64,000 bases of DNA from Variovorax paradoxus (GTDB lineage: Bacteria > Pseudomonadota > Gammaproteobacteria > Burkholderiales > Burkholderiaceae_C): NCBI GenBank assembly GCA_016806145.1, contig CP063168.1, forward strand, positions 186,001 through 250,000, in the 5' to 3' direction. Each line of letters opens with the position of its first letter. Within the stretch, counting starts at the first letter, position 1. A model generated the notes under the pieces. The model had not been told where the DNA came from. It was given only the letters and a program-made list of their open reading frames with translations, and searched no databases. The translations under genes were made by a program, and so were the position numbers. Shown piece after piece: positions 44,401 to 52,628 of this stretch.

Positions 44401-46173
44401 AACGCGACCGGCAGTGCCCTGACCGGCACCTTCTCGGGCACGACGGCAACGCTGACCGGCGGTACGCTGACGGTAGCGACGTCCACGCTGACCCCGGGCC
44501 AGATCGCCTACCTGACCGGCAACGGCTGGACGATCACAGGCGGCAACATCAGCGGCTCGGCGACCATCCTGGGCACCATCCCGCTGTCTGCCTACACGTT
44601 GATCGCGGAAGGTGGCTCGGCATCGCTGTCGGCGACGATTCCGGGTACTCCTGCGACGGCCAGCGTCCCGAACCAGGGCGGCGTCATCCTGGCCGTCTCG
44701 GGTTCAGTGACCGGCTCGCAGTTGTCCGTCGACGGCAACAGCAACACGGGCTCCGTCACGGGCAACAGCGCGACCAACACCTCGAGCGTCGCCGGCAACG
44801 CCGTCGCAGCCGGCAGCGGCCGCACGGTGGCGAACGCTGGCGCCCTCGTCACCGGTTCGGGCGCGCAGGCTGACAACGCGCTGTCGAACGTGCAGTCGGT
44901 GACCGGTGACTCGGCACTGGTGAGCAATGTGTACGGCAGCTTCGCCGTGGATACCGTGGCTGGCTCGGCCATCGGCAACTCCACTGTGAGCGTGTCCAAC
45001 AACAGCCAACGAGCGAGCTCGGTTGCCAACACGGCCACCAACACCCTGGACGTGAGCGCCACCAACCTGGCAGCGACCTCCGCGCTGGCATCGCAGCAAT
45101 CGAGCGCCGCCTCGGTCGCCGCGACCTCGGACGCGGAACTGTATGCACCAGGCGCAGTGTCGGGTTCGTCGGTGGCTCTGGCCAACAACCGCAACGTGTC
45201 GCTGGGCGTGATCAACGACGCGACGAACGCGCTGACGGTCACCGCGGGCAACGCGACGCCGGTCGGTGCCACGACCAACGCCGTTCTGAACGCTGCGGGC
45301 GCCACTGGCGACCATGTGCTCAGCAACAGCCAGGCTGCGTCCACCTCGGTCGCCAGCACGGCGAGCACGCGTCTGTACAACCAGGACCGTGTGGCCACGG
45401 CCACCACGGGTCTGGCGGACAGCACGTTCTCCATCACCGGCAACGCGACCACGGCGGAGGCATCGGCCAATCGCGCGGACAACAGCGCGACGCTCTCGGG
45501 CGCCGCACTGCAGGGTAGCAACGTTGGTCTGAGCAACGCGCAGACCAGCAGCGCCGCCGTCAACGCGACGTCAAGCACCACCGCGGGTTTCAACCTCGAA
45601 GGTGGCGTGCCGGCGGCAACCGCCGCGCTCAACAGCGGGCTGACCATCGACAGCAATAGCACGACGGCGCTGGCACGCGGCAACGCGGCAAGCAACGTGC
45701 TCAACGTGTCGGCGGGCAGCAGCTACGCGACGCCCGCACCGTTCGCCGGCAGCACCGTCGGCGCCTCGCAAGCGACCGCCGCCGTGCTCAACAACCAGGG
45801 CAACACGGGCAACGTGAGCTCGTTCGCCACGGCCAGCTACCAGGTGGCCCTGAACGCGACGGCTCCCGTGCTCGTGCCTGGCGTGAGCGGCAGCACCGTG
45901 GCCGTCACCGGCAACACGACGGCTGCGCAGGCGTACGGCAACATCGCGACCAACAGCGTCAATGTGAGTGCTCCGAGCGCAAGCCGTCCGACGGCCGCGG
46001 TCGGAAACTTCCAGACCAACAGCGGTACGGTCGTGGCGACTGCCACCAGCGTGAACTACGGCATCGGCGTCACTGGCGCGGCCACGGGCAGCACGCTGCG
46101 CGCGGCAGGCAACCAGGTCAACGCCACGGCCGTGGGCAACTCCGCCGTGTCGACGATCGCGTCGGTGCGGTGA
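41473..46173 (+). CDS. giant secreted repeat protein, HfaD-like adhesin/anchor
   Basis: A 1566-residue secreted protein. The ATG at 41473 follows AAGGA by six bases and starts a signal peptide MKKTRNLQSRAVKAPALS... ending at SGAMA-AP. The mature protein has almost no charged or aromatic residues and consists of Ala/Gly/Ser/Thr/Asn/Val repeats. A core G-N-x-x-x-N-x-L-x-L element recurs at least 16 times between residue 264 and the C-terminus, each followed by an N-x-Q-x-x-x-x-x-V-x-A strand, as expected for a beta-solenoid. Spacing alternates between 62-77 and 85-95 residues. A non-repeat insert of about 100-130 residues (around 947-1077) carries TGGTLTVATSTLTPGQIAYL and differs in style. Likely a surface fibre or anchor exported by the CsgG/HfaB-type pore. 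Confidence 0.7.
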   Translation: MKKTRNLQSRAVKAPALSRVGLAVLASLAASGAMAAPLESGATTTINATTSTATASGFLTVDSVQTKTQPVSATASGQQIGVTVDGVQTGTSNTTTQNKVNATAKANEFSNAIDLSLTGSTIVLDGAASLGVQTNTGTITSNANGNSVGVNLNGFSSGEASNTQNTVSATTVINGGASSVAGTVPVDYASAAPGTTSSTHAAGNNSSQASGSIVVTTAQQGVGAASSANAGGNSVTLDLTADGANAVNSAPALDGNTVSATLKGNAATNTASIQAGGAPTFAGSAVVSNLQLNQGAAVTHNASNTLTSIDATIGSNGTGTTNVLNGALSVQGNTVSSAATGNEALGAAGVAGNRIVLADGISVAGSGAPTVNSSTYSAGSQSSQLGADLAILNTQGNVGVSLQGSTNAASVTATVQSIDGGASTVAGNAITSAATGNAASSAIATGQNGATFSATAALANQQSNYGGGVSAVTAPSIIGAETGLENGTTKGSTVAVEQNRTAASAYGNSATQSLSLAANALPLSAGATVVTGGRTPDGNVSASGAATITSLQSNYASPVSATTAGSYVGAYVDSRGTGGDTITGSTIGASKNTQEAVGLANSASNALSLTGTSIGSGAGVANIQIVDAASPVNTQLVGSAAAVYAGTHIADTSLSLSDNLQRSIAYGNSTGNTLTVAANGATVPTSVAPASTLSSTPSLGGTVTAAYGLLNNQSALGDVDAQAIGFGGPLGAVTVLLEGNATRSQIANQGNAFVAAAYGNDASNVGSVNLGTGVDAAGAASIANVTSAQTASGAVSATATGGSVIATAIEDNVSASTVATSGNQIQALAFGSRGTNSLSASGNGIETVSATPLTGATSNAGTLTTNAAFSVQNAQSGAGSVTATQRDGVLVGGTAAGILTAVGGNVTGSSIASNDNVSSASATSNAATNSLSLSGNGLSTTTALQNSQTTSANVNALIGQAGVAGSAGTSPEPFSFNATGSALTGTFSGTTATLTGGTLTVATSTLTPGQIAYLTGNGWTITGGNISGSATILGTIPLSAYTLIAEGGSASLSATIPGTPATASVPNQGGVILAVSGSVTGSQLSVDGNSNTGSVTGNSATNTSSVAGNAVAAGSGRTVANAGALVTGSGAQADNALSNVQSVTGDSALVSNVYGSFAVDTVAGSAIGNSTVSVSNNSQRASSVANTATNTLDVSATNLAATSALASQQSSAASVAATSDAELYAPGAVSGSSVALANNRNVSLGVINDATNALTVTAGNATPVGATTNAVLNAAGATGDHVLSNSQAASTSVASTASTRLYNQDRVATATTGLADSTFSITGNATTAEASANRADNSATLSGAALQGSNVGLSNAQTSSAAVNATSSTTAGFNLEGGVPAATAALNSGLTIDSNSTTALARGNAASNVLNVSAGSSYATPAPFAGSTVGASQATAAVLNNQGNTGNVSSFATASYQVALNATAPVLVPGVSGSTVAVTGNTTAAQAYGNIATNSVNVSAPSASRPTAAVGNFQTNSGTVVATATSVNYGIGVTGAATGSTLRAAGNQVNATAVGNSAVSTIASVR

Positions 46174-46221
46174 TCTAGTTTCGCCCCTCCCCCGGCGGAC
46201 GGTTTGCTGCCGGGGACTTTT

Positions 46222-46251
46222 GCTCAAACCGCTTCGGCGGTTTGAGCCTTT
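46222..46251 (+). terminator. strong intrinsic terminator after the adhesin gene
   Basis: GCTCAAACCGC and GCGGTTTGAGC form a perfect 11-bp stem closed by a TTCG loop (UUCG in RNA, very stable), followed by CTTTT. It lies 49 bp after the adhesin stop and should end the operon. Confidence 0.85.
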
Positions 46252-46610
46252 TGATTCGCCGGTTCTTCTCTTGAATCCCTGCATCTTCATCAGAGCCCAA
46301 TTTCCCGATGTCGCGCGTCGCCGTTGTGCCGCTTCGACCTCGTCGCGCTCGGACGCGGTGGATCTGACGCACCGAGTGAAGGCATACGGCCCGGTCGACG
46401 ATCTCTCGCCATCCCCTGGCGCGTTCGTTGCCATTCCAACCTGTCACTTCCTGTCCTTCACACAGCTGCTGCAAAGAGAAAAAACAGCTTCGATTTCCAT
46501 CAACTCCATCTCATCAATCACGGAAAAGCCGGGACCCTGACGTCCAGCGATACAAGTCCCTTCGCGGGACGAGCTGGCGTACGGGGAGGGGAGTCCGTAT
46601 CCGTTCCAGC
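46252..46610. other. intergenic region before the Crp/Fnr gene
   Basis: No gene is visible. The stretch should hold the promoter and leader of the regulator gene; GGGGAGGGGAG about 20 bases before 46611 is a rough ribosome-site candidate. Confidence 0.4.
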
Positions 46611-47366
46611 ATGTATCTGCATCCACTTATTGCCACGCTGCCCGACAGCGAGCGTGCGCTGCTTGTTCAAAGTACCGAACTGCGGGACTATCGTCGCAAC
46701 GACGTCGTCCTTGCAGTAGACCAGACCTCGGAGCATGTCTATTGCGTCGCCAGCGGCTTGCTGCGCGTGGTGGTCCATGGCAGCGACACCGGCAGCGAAG
46801 GCGTCACAACCGATTTCGTCAGCAAGGACGACTTCTTCTTCGGTACATCGATCAAGGAGGACAGCTTCGTGGCGCAATCCACGTTGATCGCCGCCCTCCC
46901 ATCGTCCGTCTACCTGATACCCATCAGCGTCCTGCGGCGTCTTTGCACGCTCTTTCCACAAGTCGCGGTAGGTCTGCTTGAGCCGGCCCTGAAGCGGATA
47001 TCCATGATCCGCGGCCAACTGAGGCGAATCTCGTCGCTCTCGCCGGTCGAGCTGGTCGGGCGGGTCCTTCATGAACTGACCCACCTGGCCCCCGCAGGGG
47101 CTGATGGATACGACAAGCGGATCACACAGGCCGTGATCGCCTCCTACGCCGGGCTCTCCCGGGAGGGGGTGAACAAGGCCATGCGCGAACTCGAGAACCG
47201 CGGGCTCGTGCGTCGCGACGACGAAGGTGTGCACGTGCCGCCGGGGTTCGCATCGACAGACTTCGGCGCTCTGGAGTCGGACGCGGAAAAACACGACGGG
47301 AAGGATGCCTCGCGTCTTCGGCTGCAGGACCTTTCGGATCGTCAGCGATCGCGCCGCGGCAGCTGA
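46611..47366 (+). CDS. Crp/Fnr-family transcriptional regulator
   Basis: A 251-residue regulator starting MYLHPLIATLPDSERALLVQ. Residues 1-130 form the cyclic-nucleotide-binding-like beta-barrel (VYCVASGLLRVVVHG), then the long dimer helix, and the HTH at about residues 165-215 (TQAVIASYAGLSREGVNKAM, then LENRGLVRRDDEGVHV). The cAMP-contact residues of true Crp are not obvious, so the ligand may differ; some family members bind cyclic-di-GMP. The last 35 residues are a polar tail. Its place between the adhesin operon and a cyclic-di-GMP phosphodiesterase gene suggests it links second messengers to adhesion. Confidence 0.85.
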   Translation: MYLHPLIATLPDSERALLVQSTELRDYRRNDVVLAVDQTSEHVYCVASGLLRVVVHGSDTGSEGVTTDFVSKDDFFFGTSIKEDSFVAQSTLIAALPSSVYLIPISVLRRLCTLFPQVAVGLLEPALKRISMIRGQLRRISSLSPVELVGRVLHELTHLAPAGADGYDKRITQAVIASYAGLSREGVNKAMRELENRGLVRRDDEGVHVPPGFASTDFGALESDAEKHDGKDASRLRLQDLSDRQRSRRGS

Positions 47367-47513
47367 GCCCGCTGCGGCGCGACTCCTCCGCAAGCACGAA
47401 GCCCACGACGCGCCGCAGAATACGCGGGTCATCGAAAAACAAGAATAGTCAGGGAGCTGGTTTTCGCTGTGCGCATCGAAGGATCCGCACCGCCGCGAAT
47501 CGAAGAGAGATAG

Positions 47514-48809
47514 ATGAACAATGTCCAGGATCCGCTCACCGGTTTGCTCGCCCGCCAGAGCTTCATGGTCGTTGCTTCCGATTGGCTCCGCTCGCAGAGG
47601 GGACCGCGTCAACGGCTGGTGATCATCGAAGTCTTCGGTCTGTCCATCATCAACGAGACGCAGGGCCTCGCATCGGGCGACCAGATCCTGCGCGACGTCG
47701 CCTTCTGGCTCGGGTCCAGGTTCGATCCGACCCAGTCGGTCCTCGGGCGTTGGGACGGCAACAAGTTCGTCGTGCTGTACGAGGCATGCGATACGGAATG
47801 CTTCCTCGCGAGCGTCCACCGTGCGAGTCTTGGGTCGATCGGTCTCGCGACCGACCTCGGCAGGCAGGCCGAAATGATCCGACTGCATGTGGGACTCTGC
47901 GACTGTCGCTCGCTTGATCTCGACGATCTCCTGACCTTCGCCAATGAGGCCCTTCATGAATCCGGCAGGTCCGCGACGGCGCCGGCCTATCGGTTCGATG
48001 AAGCGATGCATCGACGCCTTCTTCGGCGCCAGGACGTCGAGAAAGACCTGGCATGCGCCATCGAATCGGGGGCCATCGGCTTGTGGTACCAGCCTATCTT
48101 CAGCGGTGACGGTCGCAGGATCCAGAGTCTGGAGGCCTTGCTCCGCTGGCACCATCCTCGGCAGGGCTGGACGTCGCCCGAGGAGGTGGTCCACGCCGCC
48201 ACTCTCATGGGCATGGGCGAGACGCTCCTGCAGCATATCCTTCAGGAGGTATGCCACGGCCTGCATTCGCTCTCGCAAGCCGACGCGGGCTTCGACAGCG
48301 TGCCCGTCGCGATGAACGTGTCGCCTCGCGAGATAGGGAGCCTTGCCTTGCGCGATGTGCTGCTGCCCACACTTCGGCGCGAAGGCATCGCGCCCGAACG
48401 TCTGAGAGTGGAGATCACCGAGGAAAGCGCACTGGATAGTCCGTCGACGTCCGTCCAGCTCGAGGCGCTCTCGGACGACGGCATAGGCATCGCCGTGGAC
48501 GACTTTGGTACCGGGTACTCGTCCCTGGCAATGCTGGACGCGAAGTACGTGAGGCAGGTCAAGATCGACCGACTGCTGATAGCGGACCTTCACAAGTCCG
48601 ATCGGCGCAGGCTGTTGGTAGGTTCGATCATCAATCTTGGCCAGGCCCTGGGCTTGGAGGTGGTGGGTGAGGGAGTGGAGACGGTCGAGGAATATGAACA
48701 CCTCCGATCGCTCGGCTGCCCTCTGGTCCAGGGTTACTACTTGGCGCGCCCGAGCCCGTTGGAATCCTTGATCGCCCAGGTTCGTCGCACAGGGGCCGGG
48801 CTGGGCTAG
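47514..48809 (+). CDS. GGDEF-EAL protein with degenerate GGDEF and intact EAL domain
   Basis: A 431-residue cytoplasmic protein with no membrane segment, start after GAAGAGAG. The diguanylate-cyclase domain (DPLTGLLARQSFMVV onward) has WDGNK at residues 80-84 instead of GGDEF, so it should not make cyclic-di-GMP but may bind GTP. The EAL domain keeps its key residues: Glu-Ala-Leu at 207-209, Asn268, Glu300/Glu303 in VEITEES, Asp329-Asp330 in DDFGTGYSSL, VKIDRLLI and GEGVET. It is therefore probably an active cyclic-di-GMP phosphodiesterase, which usually lowers adhesion and biofilm formation. Same direction as the adhesin operon and Crp-like gene. Confidence 0.88.
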   Translation: MNNVQDPLTGLLARQSFMVVASDWLRSQRGPRQRLVIIEVFGLSIINETQGLASGDQILRDVAFWLGSRFDPTQSVLGRWDGNKFVVLYEACDTECFLASVHRASLGSIGLATDLGRQAEMIRLHVGLCDCRSLDLDDLLTFANEALHESGRSATAPAYRFDEAMHRRLLRRQDVEKDLACAIESGAIGLWYQPIFSGDGRRIQSLEALLRWHHPRQGWTSPEEVVHAATLMGMGETLLQHILQEVCHGLHSLSQADAGFDSVPVAMNVSPREIGSLALRDVLLPTLRREGIAPERLRVEITEESALDSPSTSVQLEALSDDGIGIAVDDFGTGYSSLAMLDAKYVRQVKIDRLLIADLHKSDRRRLLVGSIINLGQALGLEVVGEGVETVEEYEHLRSLGCPLVQGYYLARPSPLESLIAQVRRTGAGLG

Positions 48810-48972
48810 GTTCGCCCGGTCGTCATGGCCTTCGCGCGCGGGATTTCTCAAGGGCGATGCGGGCATGCCTGCCCGACGCGTTCGCACGCTCGGGACGGCC
48901 TTTCGCGGCCAAAGCCATTGCGCAGATCCCTCGCGGGAGGGCTGTCTCGTGCACATCGTTCGCAGCCTGCGT

Positions 48973-50451
48973 CTAGCGCCAGGGATTCGCCGCCACGAGG
49001 GCACGACCGCCGCGCTTCTGCAGCAGCGCGATCCCCTGGTGGATCAGGACCTGCAGCGCTTGATCGAAACGAGCCGTCGACAACGGCACGGCGCACCACT
49101 TCCTTACTTCCGCGCGCGCCATATACCCCAGTCCACGGTAGGCGATGGTGTGCAAAGCGTTCGCGACGATCTCGGAATCGACGATGCGCTGATCGCCGGG
49201 TTGACCCGCGCCGAACCGCGCCAGGAATTGATCCAGATGCCAGTAGCCGATCTGCCGGGCTCGCTCGAGAACGTCGACCTGCAACGGGCCTTGGAACTCT
49301 TCGACCTTGTGGAGCGTGCCTGCGACCCGGGCGATCTGCTCGGCGGTCTTGCCGGCATGTCCCGCGACATCGTTGAGGATCCTGCCGCGTCCCAGGTTTG
49401 CTTGGATTTCGTTATAGATGTCGTCGAAGTAGCGCGCCGCCGCTTCGGAGAAGGCGATCACGCAGCGAGCCTCGTCCGCCTCGCGACGGCGAGCACCCTG
49501 CTCGAACAGCTCCCGCATACGACAGCCCATGGCGTCGATGTCGTCGTAGCTCAGCGGGCGATCCGAGCGCAGATAGCGACCTCCGAGCGTCGAATGGGGT
49601 ACGGTCAACAACATGCGTGCCGTTAGCCCGCTTCCATGGGCGAGATGGCCCGTGCGGGCGAAGATGCTCTGCAGCACGGGGCCCTGGAGGGCGAAGTGGC
49701 CGCAGACGCGGTAGTCGCTGAGGACGACGCGCTCTTCCTTGACGCGATCCTTGACGAGCGGCGTGGAGTCCCAGGCATTGTTGAGCAGGTCGGTGGAGCG
49801 GCCGAGTCGACCGTTGAGCAGACCGCCGGCCTCGGTCGAAGTGATGAAGATCGACTTCGACCCCTCGCCGATCAGATTCTCCAACGCGCCAGGGGTGATG
49901 TTGTCGACGAGCATCTTCGGTTCGCCAGCTTGGGCCGGCCGGCGTGCCATCAGCTCCCGGTGCTCGTTCTTGAGGGCGTCGAGATCCTCGCCTTCGCTGG
50001 CGGCCTGGTCGAGCCGCTTGTTCAGCACGCGCATCTGCGCCTTCCACGCAGCCTCCTCGGCAAGGCGATCGAGTCGTGCCAACGCATGACGCTCCTGCAG
50101 TGCGTCTTCGTACTTGCGCAGAAACCCCACAAACGGGCGCGAGGCAGTGTCCTTGCCCTCGCTGGAATCCGCACTGACCAGATCGAAGGACGACACCGGC
50201 GAGGGCGGACAGCGCGGGCGCTGGATGTCTACGTTGTCCTGTGCGCCTACGTGCGCGATCGAGCGGGCATAGCTTGCGATCATCTCGACGGCGACGCCGG
50301 TGTTGAACGAGTGCTGGCACACGGCGGGCGCCAGCACGGGACCCAGAGCGTTGACCGGATAGTTCGCCGGATTCGGGTAGTTCAATGCGGGCGAATAGGT
50401 GCGTGCAGGGTACGGGTCCACGGGATACATAACAGTCGTCGTCCTTGTCAA
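48973..50451 (-). CDS. DUF3987 domain protein (YfjI-like)
   Basis: A 492-residue protein of the DUF3987 family found on plasmids, prophages and P4-like islands; members look like helicase/primase-associated proteins but have no proven activity. Marks are VGFLRKYEDALQERHALARL, the domain line DNITPGALENLIGEGSKSIF, TSTEAGGLLNGRLGRSTDLL, SDYRVCGHFALQGPVLQSIF and HGSGLTARMLLTVPHS. The first 60 residues are Pro/Tyr/Asn-rich and probably disordered. It is transcribed away from the Gp2/YfjJ-like gene; in E. coli, yfjI and yfjJ are likewise neighbours in a prophage, which supports a joint role in replication of a mobile element. Confidence 0.82.
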   Translation of the reverse strand: MTRTTTVMYPVDPYPARTYSPALNYPNPANYPVNALGPVLAPAVCQHSFNTGVAVEMIASYARSIAHVGAQDNVDIQRPRCPPSPVSSFDLVSADSSEGKDTASRPFVGFLRKYEDALQERHALARLDRLAEEAAWKAQMRVLNKRLDQAASEGEDLDALKNEHRELMARRPAQAGEPKMLVDNITPGALENLIGEGSKSIFITSTEAGGLLNGRLGRSTDLLNNAWDSTPLVKDRVKEERVVLSDYRVCGHFALQGPVLQSIFARTGHLAHGSGLTARMLLTVPHSTLGGRYLRSDRPLSYDDIDAMGCRMRELFEQGARRREADEARCVIAFSEAAARYFDDIYNEIQANLGRGRILNDVAGHAGKTAEQIARVAGTLHKVEEFQGPLQVDVLERARQIGYWHLDQFLARFGAGQPGDQRIVDSEIVANALHTIAYRGLGYMARAEVRKWCAVPLSTARFDQALQVLIHQGIALLQKRGGRALVAANPWR

Positions 50452-51518
50452 AAAATATCGATGACTTGATTGGACTATCGGTTCGAGAAGGGGAGAAGCG
50501 CGTCAGCTGTCGGAGTGCGGTGAGCGACAGCACCTTCCAAAAAGCATCTCGTAACGATGCACATCGAATCTCGCATGATCGAATGAAGTCAAGACGAGCG
50601 ACTGCCTTGGCATCGTGCGCTCGCGTCGTGCTTAGGCACGAAGGCCAGGTAGTAGCGCTACCTGGTCTTGGAAACTACTCGACGACACCGCCGCTTCGCG
50701 GCGAGCACACCTCGTCCTTGGATATCCGCACCCAATGCCGAGCTATGTACATATTTGACCTGCATGCGTGATGCAGGGAAACCGTCACCGGTCGGCCACT
50801 CATGGTCTTCCCCGAGGCAGCGCGCTCTCGATCGATGGCAGAGACAAGACAAGACAAGGCCGGCATCGCGCGATGTCGCCTCGTCCGTGTGACGCGGGCA
50901 GCCATCGATCCCCCCGCATGCCTTGAGGCAATCCAGCTCCAGCCGTTGTCCGCTTAGGACCGCCGAAAGGAGGGACTGCGACCGACGGGAACCAACTCGA
51001 CCACCTGTCGGGGCAGCTTCACGGCGCTGACGCTCACGGATGCACGACGTGTGCTGAGCGAGTTGCCCAAGGGGATAGCACGTGTACTTGTTGCGCGGCG
51101 AACTCGAATTGAACAATCGATTCGTCTCTGCAGCAGGTCCTAACTCGACAAGCTGCAGCCCACTCGAAACAGAAGGAGTTGCCGAGCAAACCAACGATCC
51201 CTCGTGAGAGCGCCCGTACCAAACCTGGTCGGGTGTTTAGGAACGTATGTTATCCAAGGAATAGCTATTTACAGAGAAGGATATTCAACAACGCTACAGG
51301 AGGATATTGCCGAGTGTTCCATATGGCACTCGAATGGAAACACGCAGGCTGGTACAGCCTGAGCCTCATCGACAACCAACTACATCAAGCAACCACTTTC
51401 GGGTACCACAAGCAATACCCCTCCAGCATCGAGCCACCGAAAACACACGACCGAAACAAGGCATTCGAGCAAGAACCCAAGAACTGCAGAAGCAAAGAAC
51501 CAACGAAAGCAGAAAACC
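50452..51518. other. intergenic region between DUF3987 and Gp2-like genes
   Basis: About 1.07 kb with no supported gene. It contains a hairpin at 50645-50665 (CCAGGTAG and CTACCTGG around TAGCG) and an AT-richer part near 51220-51300 that could hold the promoter for the 51519 gene. The last 80 bases are nearly free of T and rich in A and C, so the transcript leader should be unstructured. Confidence 0.45.
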
Positions 51519-52628
51519 ATGTTCTCATTAGAACAACTCGATCAGTTGATGGAGTCCGAGGCATCGCCGCGTCACGTCATCGGCGACGCACCCCAGACTC
51601 TGATCCGTACGCAAGAGTACCGGGTGTCGCGGAGTGTCCGCAGGATTGCCCAGTTCGTTCGCAAGATCACGGACACGAGCGATCCCTTGTTCACCCTCAG
51701 CCCCCGACCGACGTTCCCGCGAGTGAGAAGCTCCTTGCTTGGGGACCGGTTGCAGGAAGCCGTGTGCAAGGATCTGCGCGAGTTCCAGGAATACTTCCCC
51801 TGCCACGCCTACAACCCGTACATCGAATTGCTGAGCAAGGCGATCGATGCCAATCCCAACATCCTCAATGCATTTCTCGACCTCAAGCGCGCCAGGGGCG
51901 AAGAGGCCCAGGAGATCTTCCGTGTGGCGACGCACTTCGTGGAGTGGCTGCGTCAGGCGGCCGCGACGAAGGAGTTCCTGGCCGAGTTGGACGCGCGTCG
52001 TCGCCAGTGCCAGAAGAACGACGCGTCCGCCGCCAAGTACATCGACGAGATCTTCACCTATCGGGCCTCGAAGAATCTGGCCGTCCGCATCGACCTGGTG
52101 GTCGGCTGCGAGGATCCAGACCGTCGAGGCATCACGAGCACCGTGGACGCGCACGAGGCTCGCCATCAGTTCGATCGCTTCATTCGCCATATCCGGAAGA
52201 ACTTTCCTCTGACCGGCTGGTTGTGCACCTTCGAGTACGGTTCCCTCACGGGCTATCACTTCCACCTGCTCCTCTTCTTCGATGGTCACAAGCAGTGGAA
52301 TGGGGAGGCGTTGGGATACCTGCTCGGTGAGTTCTGGAAGAACAAGATCACCGAGGGCCGGGGGCGTTACTTCAACTGCAACGCGGTCGACTACGCGATG
52401 AATGGCATCGGCATGATCTGGCACGACGACGTGAGCAAGCGAGAGCTGCTCATGAGGAACGTGGTCTCGTACCTGACGAAGACCGACTTCTGGCTCAAGT
52501 TCGAAGGTACGCATAGGACCTTCTTCCGCGGCCAGATGCTCACGCAGGAGGAGAAGGACGAGATGGGCAAGTCGGGCGGTCGACCCCGCAGACAAAGCCT
52601 CCCCGATCTCGAAGCCGAGGCGGTCTGA
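51519..52628 (+). CDS. inovirus Gp2 / YagK-YfjJ family protein, HUH-like
   Basis: A 369-residue protein of the family that contains inovirus Gp2 and E. coli YagK/YfjJ. The N-terminal 180 residues are helical. The C-terminal domain carries VRIDLVVGCEDPDRRG, FDRFIRHIRKNFPLTGWLCT and GYHFHLLLFFDGHKQW, where His247-x-His249 between hydrophobic strands fits the HUH motif of rolling-circle replication proteins. A tyrosine in NVVSYLTKTDFWLKF could serve as the nicking residue. The closing part is basic (SGGRPRRQSLPD). It probably nicks or replicates an element as single-stranded DNA, but activity is inferred. Confidence 0.75.
   Translation: MFSLEQLDQLMESEASPRHVIGDAPQTLIRTQEYRVSRSVRRIAQFVRKITDTSDPLFTLSPRPTFPRVRSSLLGDRLQEAVCKDLREFQEYFPCHAYNPYIELLSKAIDANPNILNAFLDLKRARGEEAQEIFRVATHFVEWLRQAAATKEFLAELDARRRQCQKNDASAAKYIDEIFTYRASKNLAVRIDLVVGCEDPDRRGITSTVDAHEARHQFDRFIRHIRKNFPLTGWLCTFEYGSLTGYHFHLLLFFDGHKQWNGEALGYLLGEFWKNKITEGRGRYFNCNAVDYAMNGIGMIWHDDVSKRELLMRNVVSYLTKTDFWLKFEGTHRTFFRGQMLTQEEKDEMGKSGGRPRRQSLPDLEAEAV

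Noticed and set aside
42388..45704. Long leftward open frames opposite the giant adhesin gene (up to 569 codons)
   Set aside because: They are shadows of the repeat codons (GCC, ACC, AAC); the translations are Arg/Ala or Val/Pro repeats with no signal peptide or ribosome site.
46518..49004. Leftward open frame of 828 codons opposite the Crp and GGDEF-EAL genes
   Set aside because: Both genes on the other strand have clear domains; this frame is antisense, with no recognisable motif.
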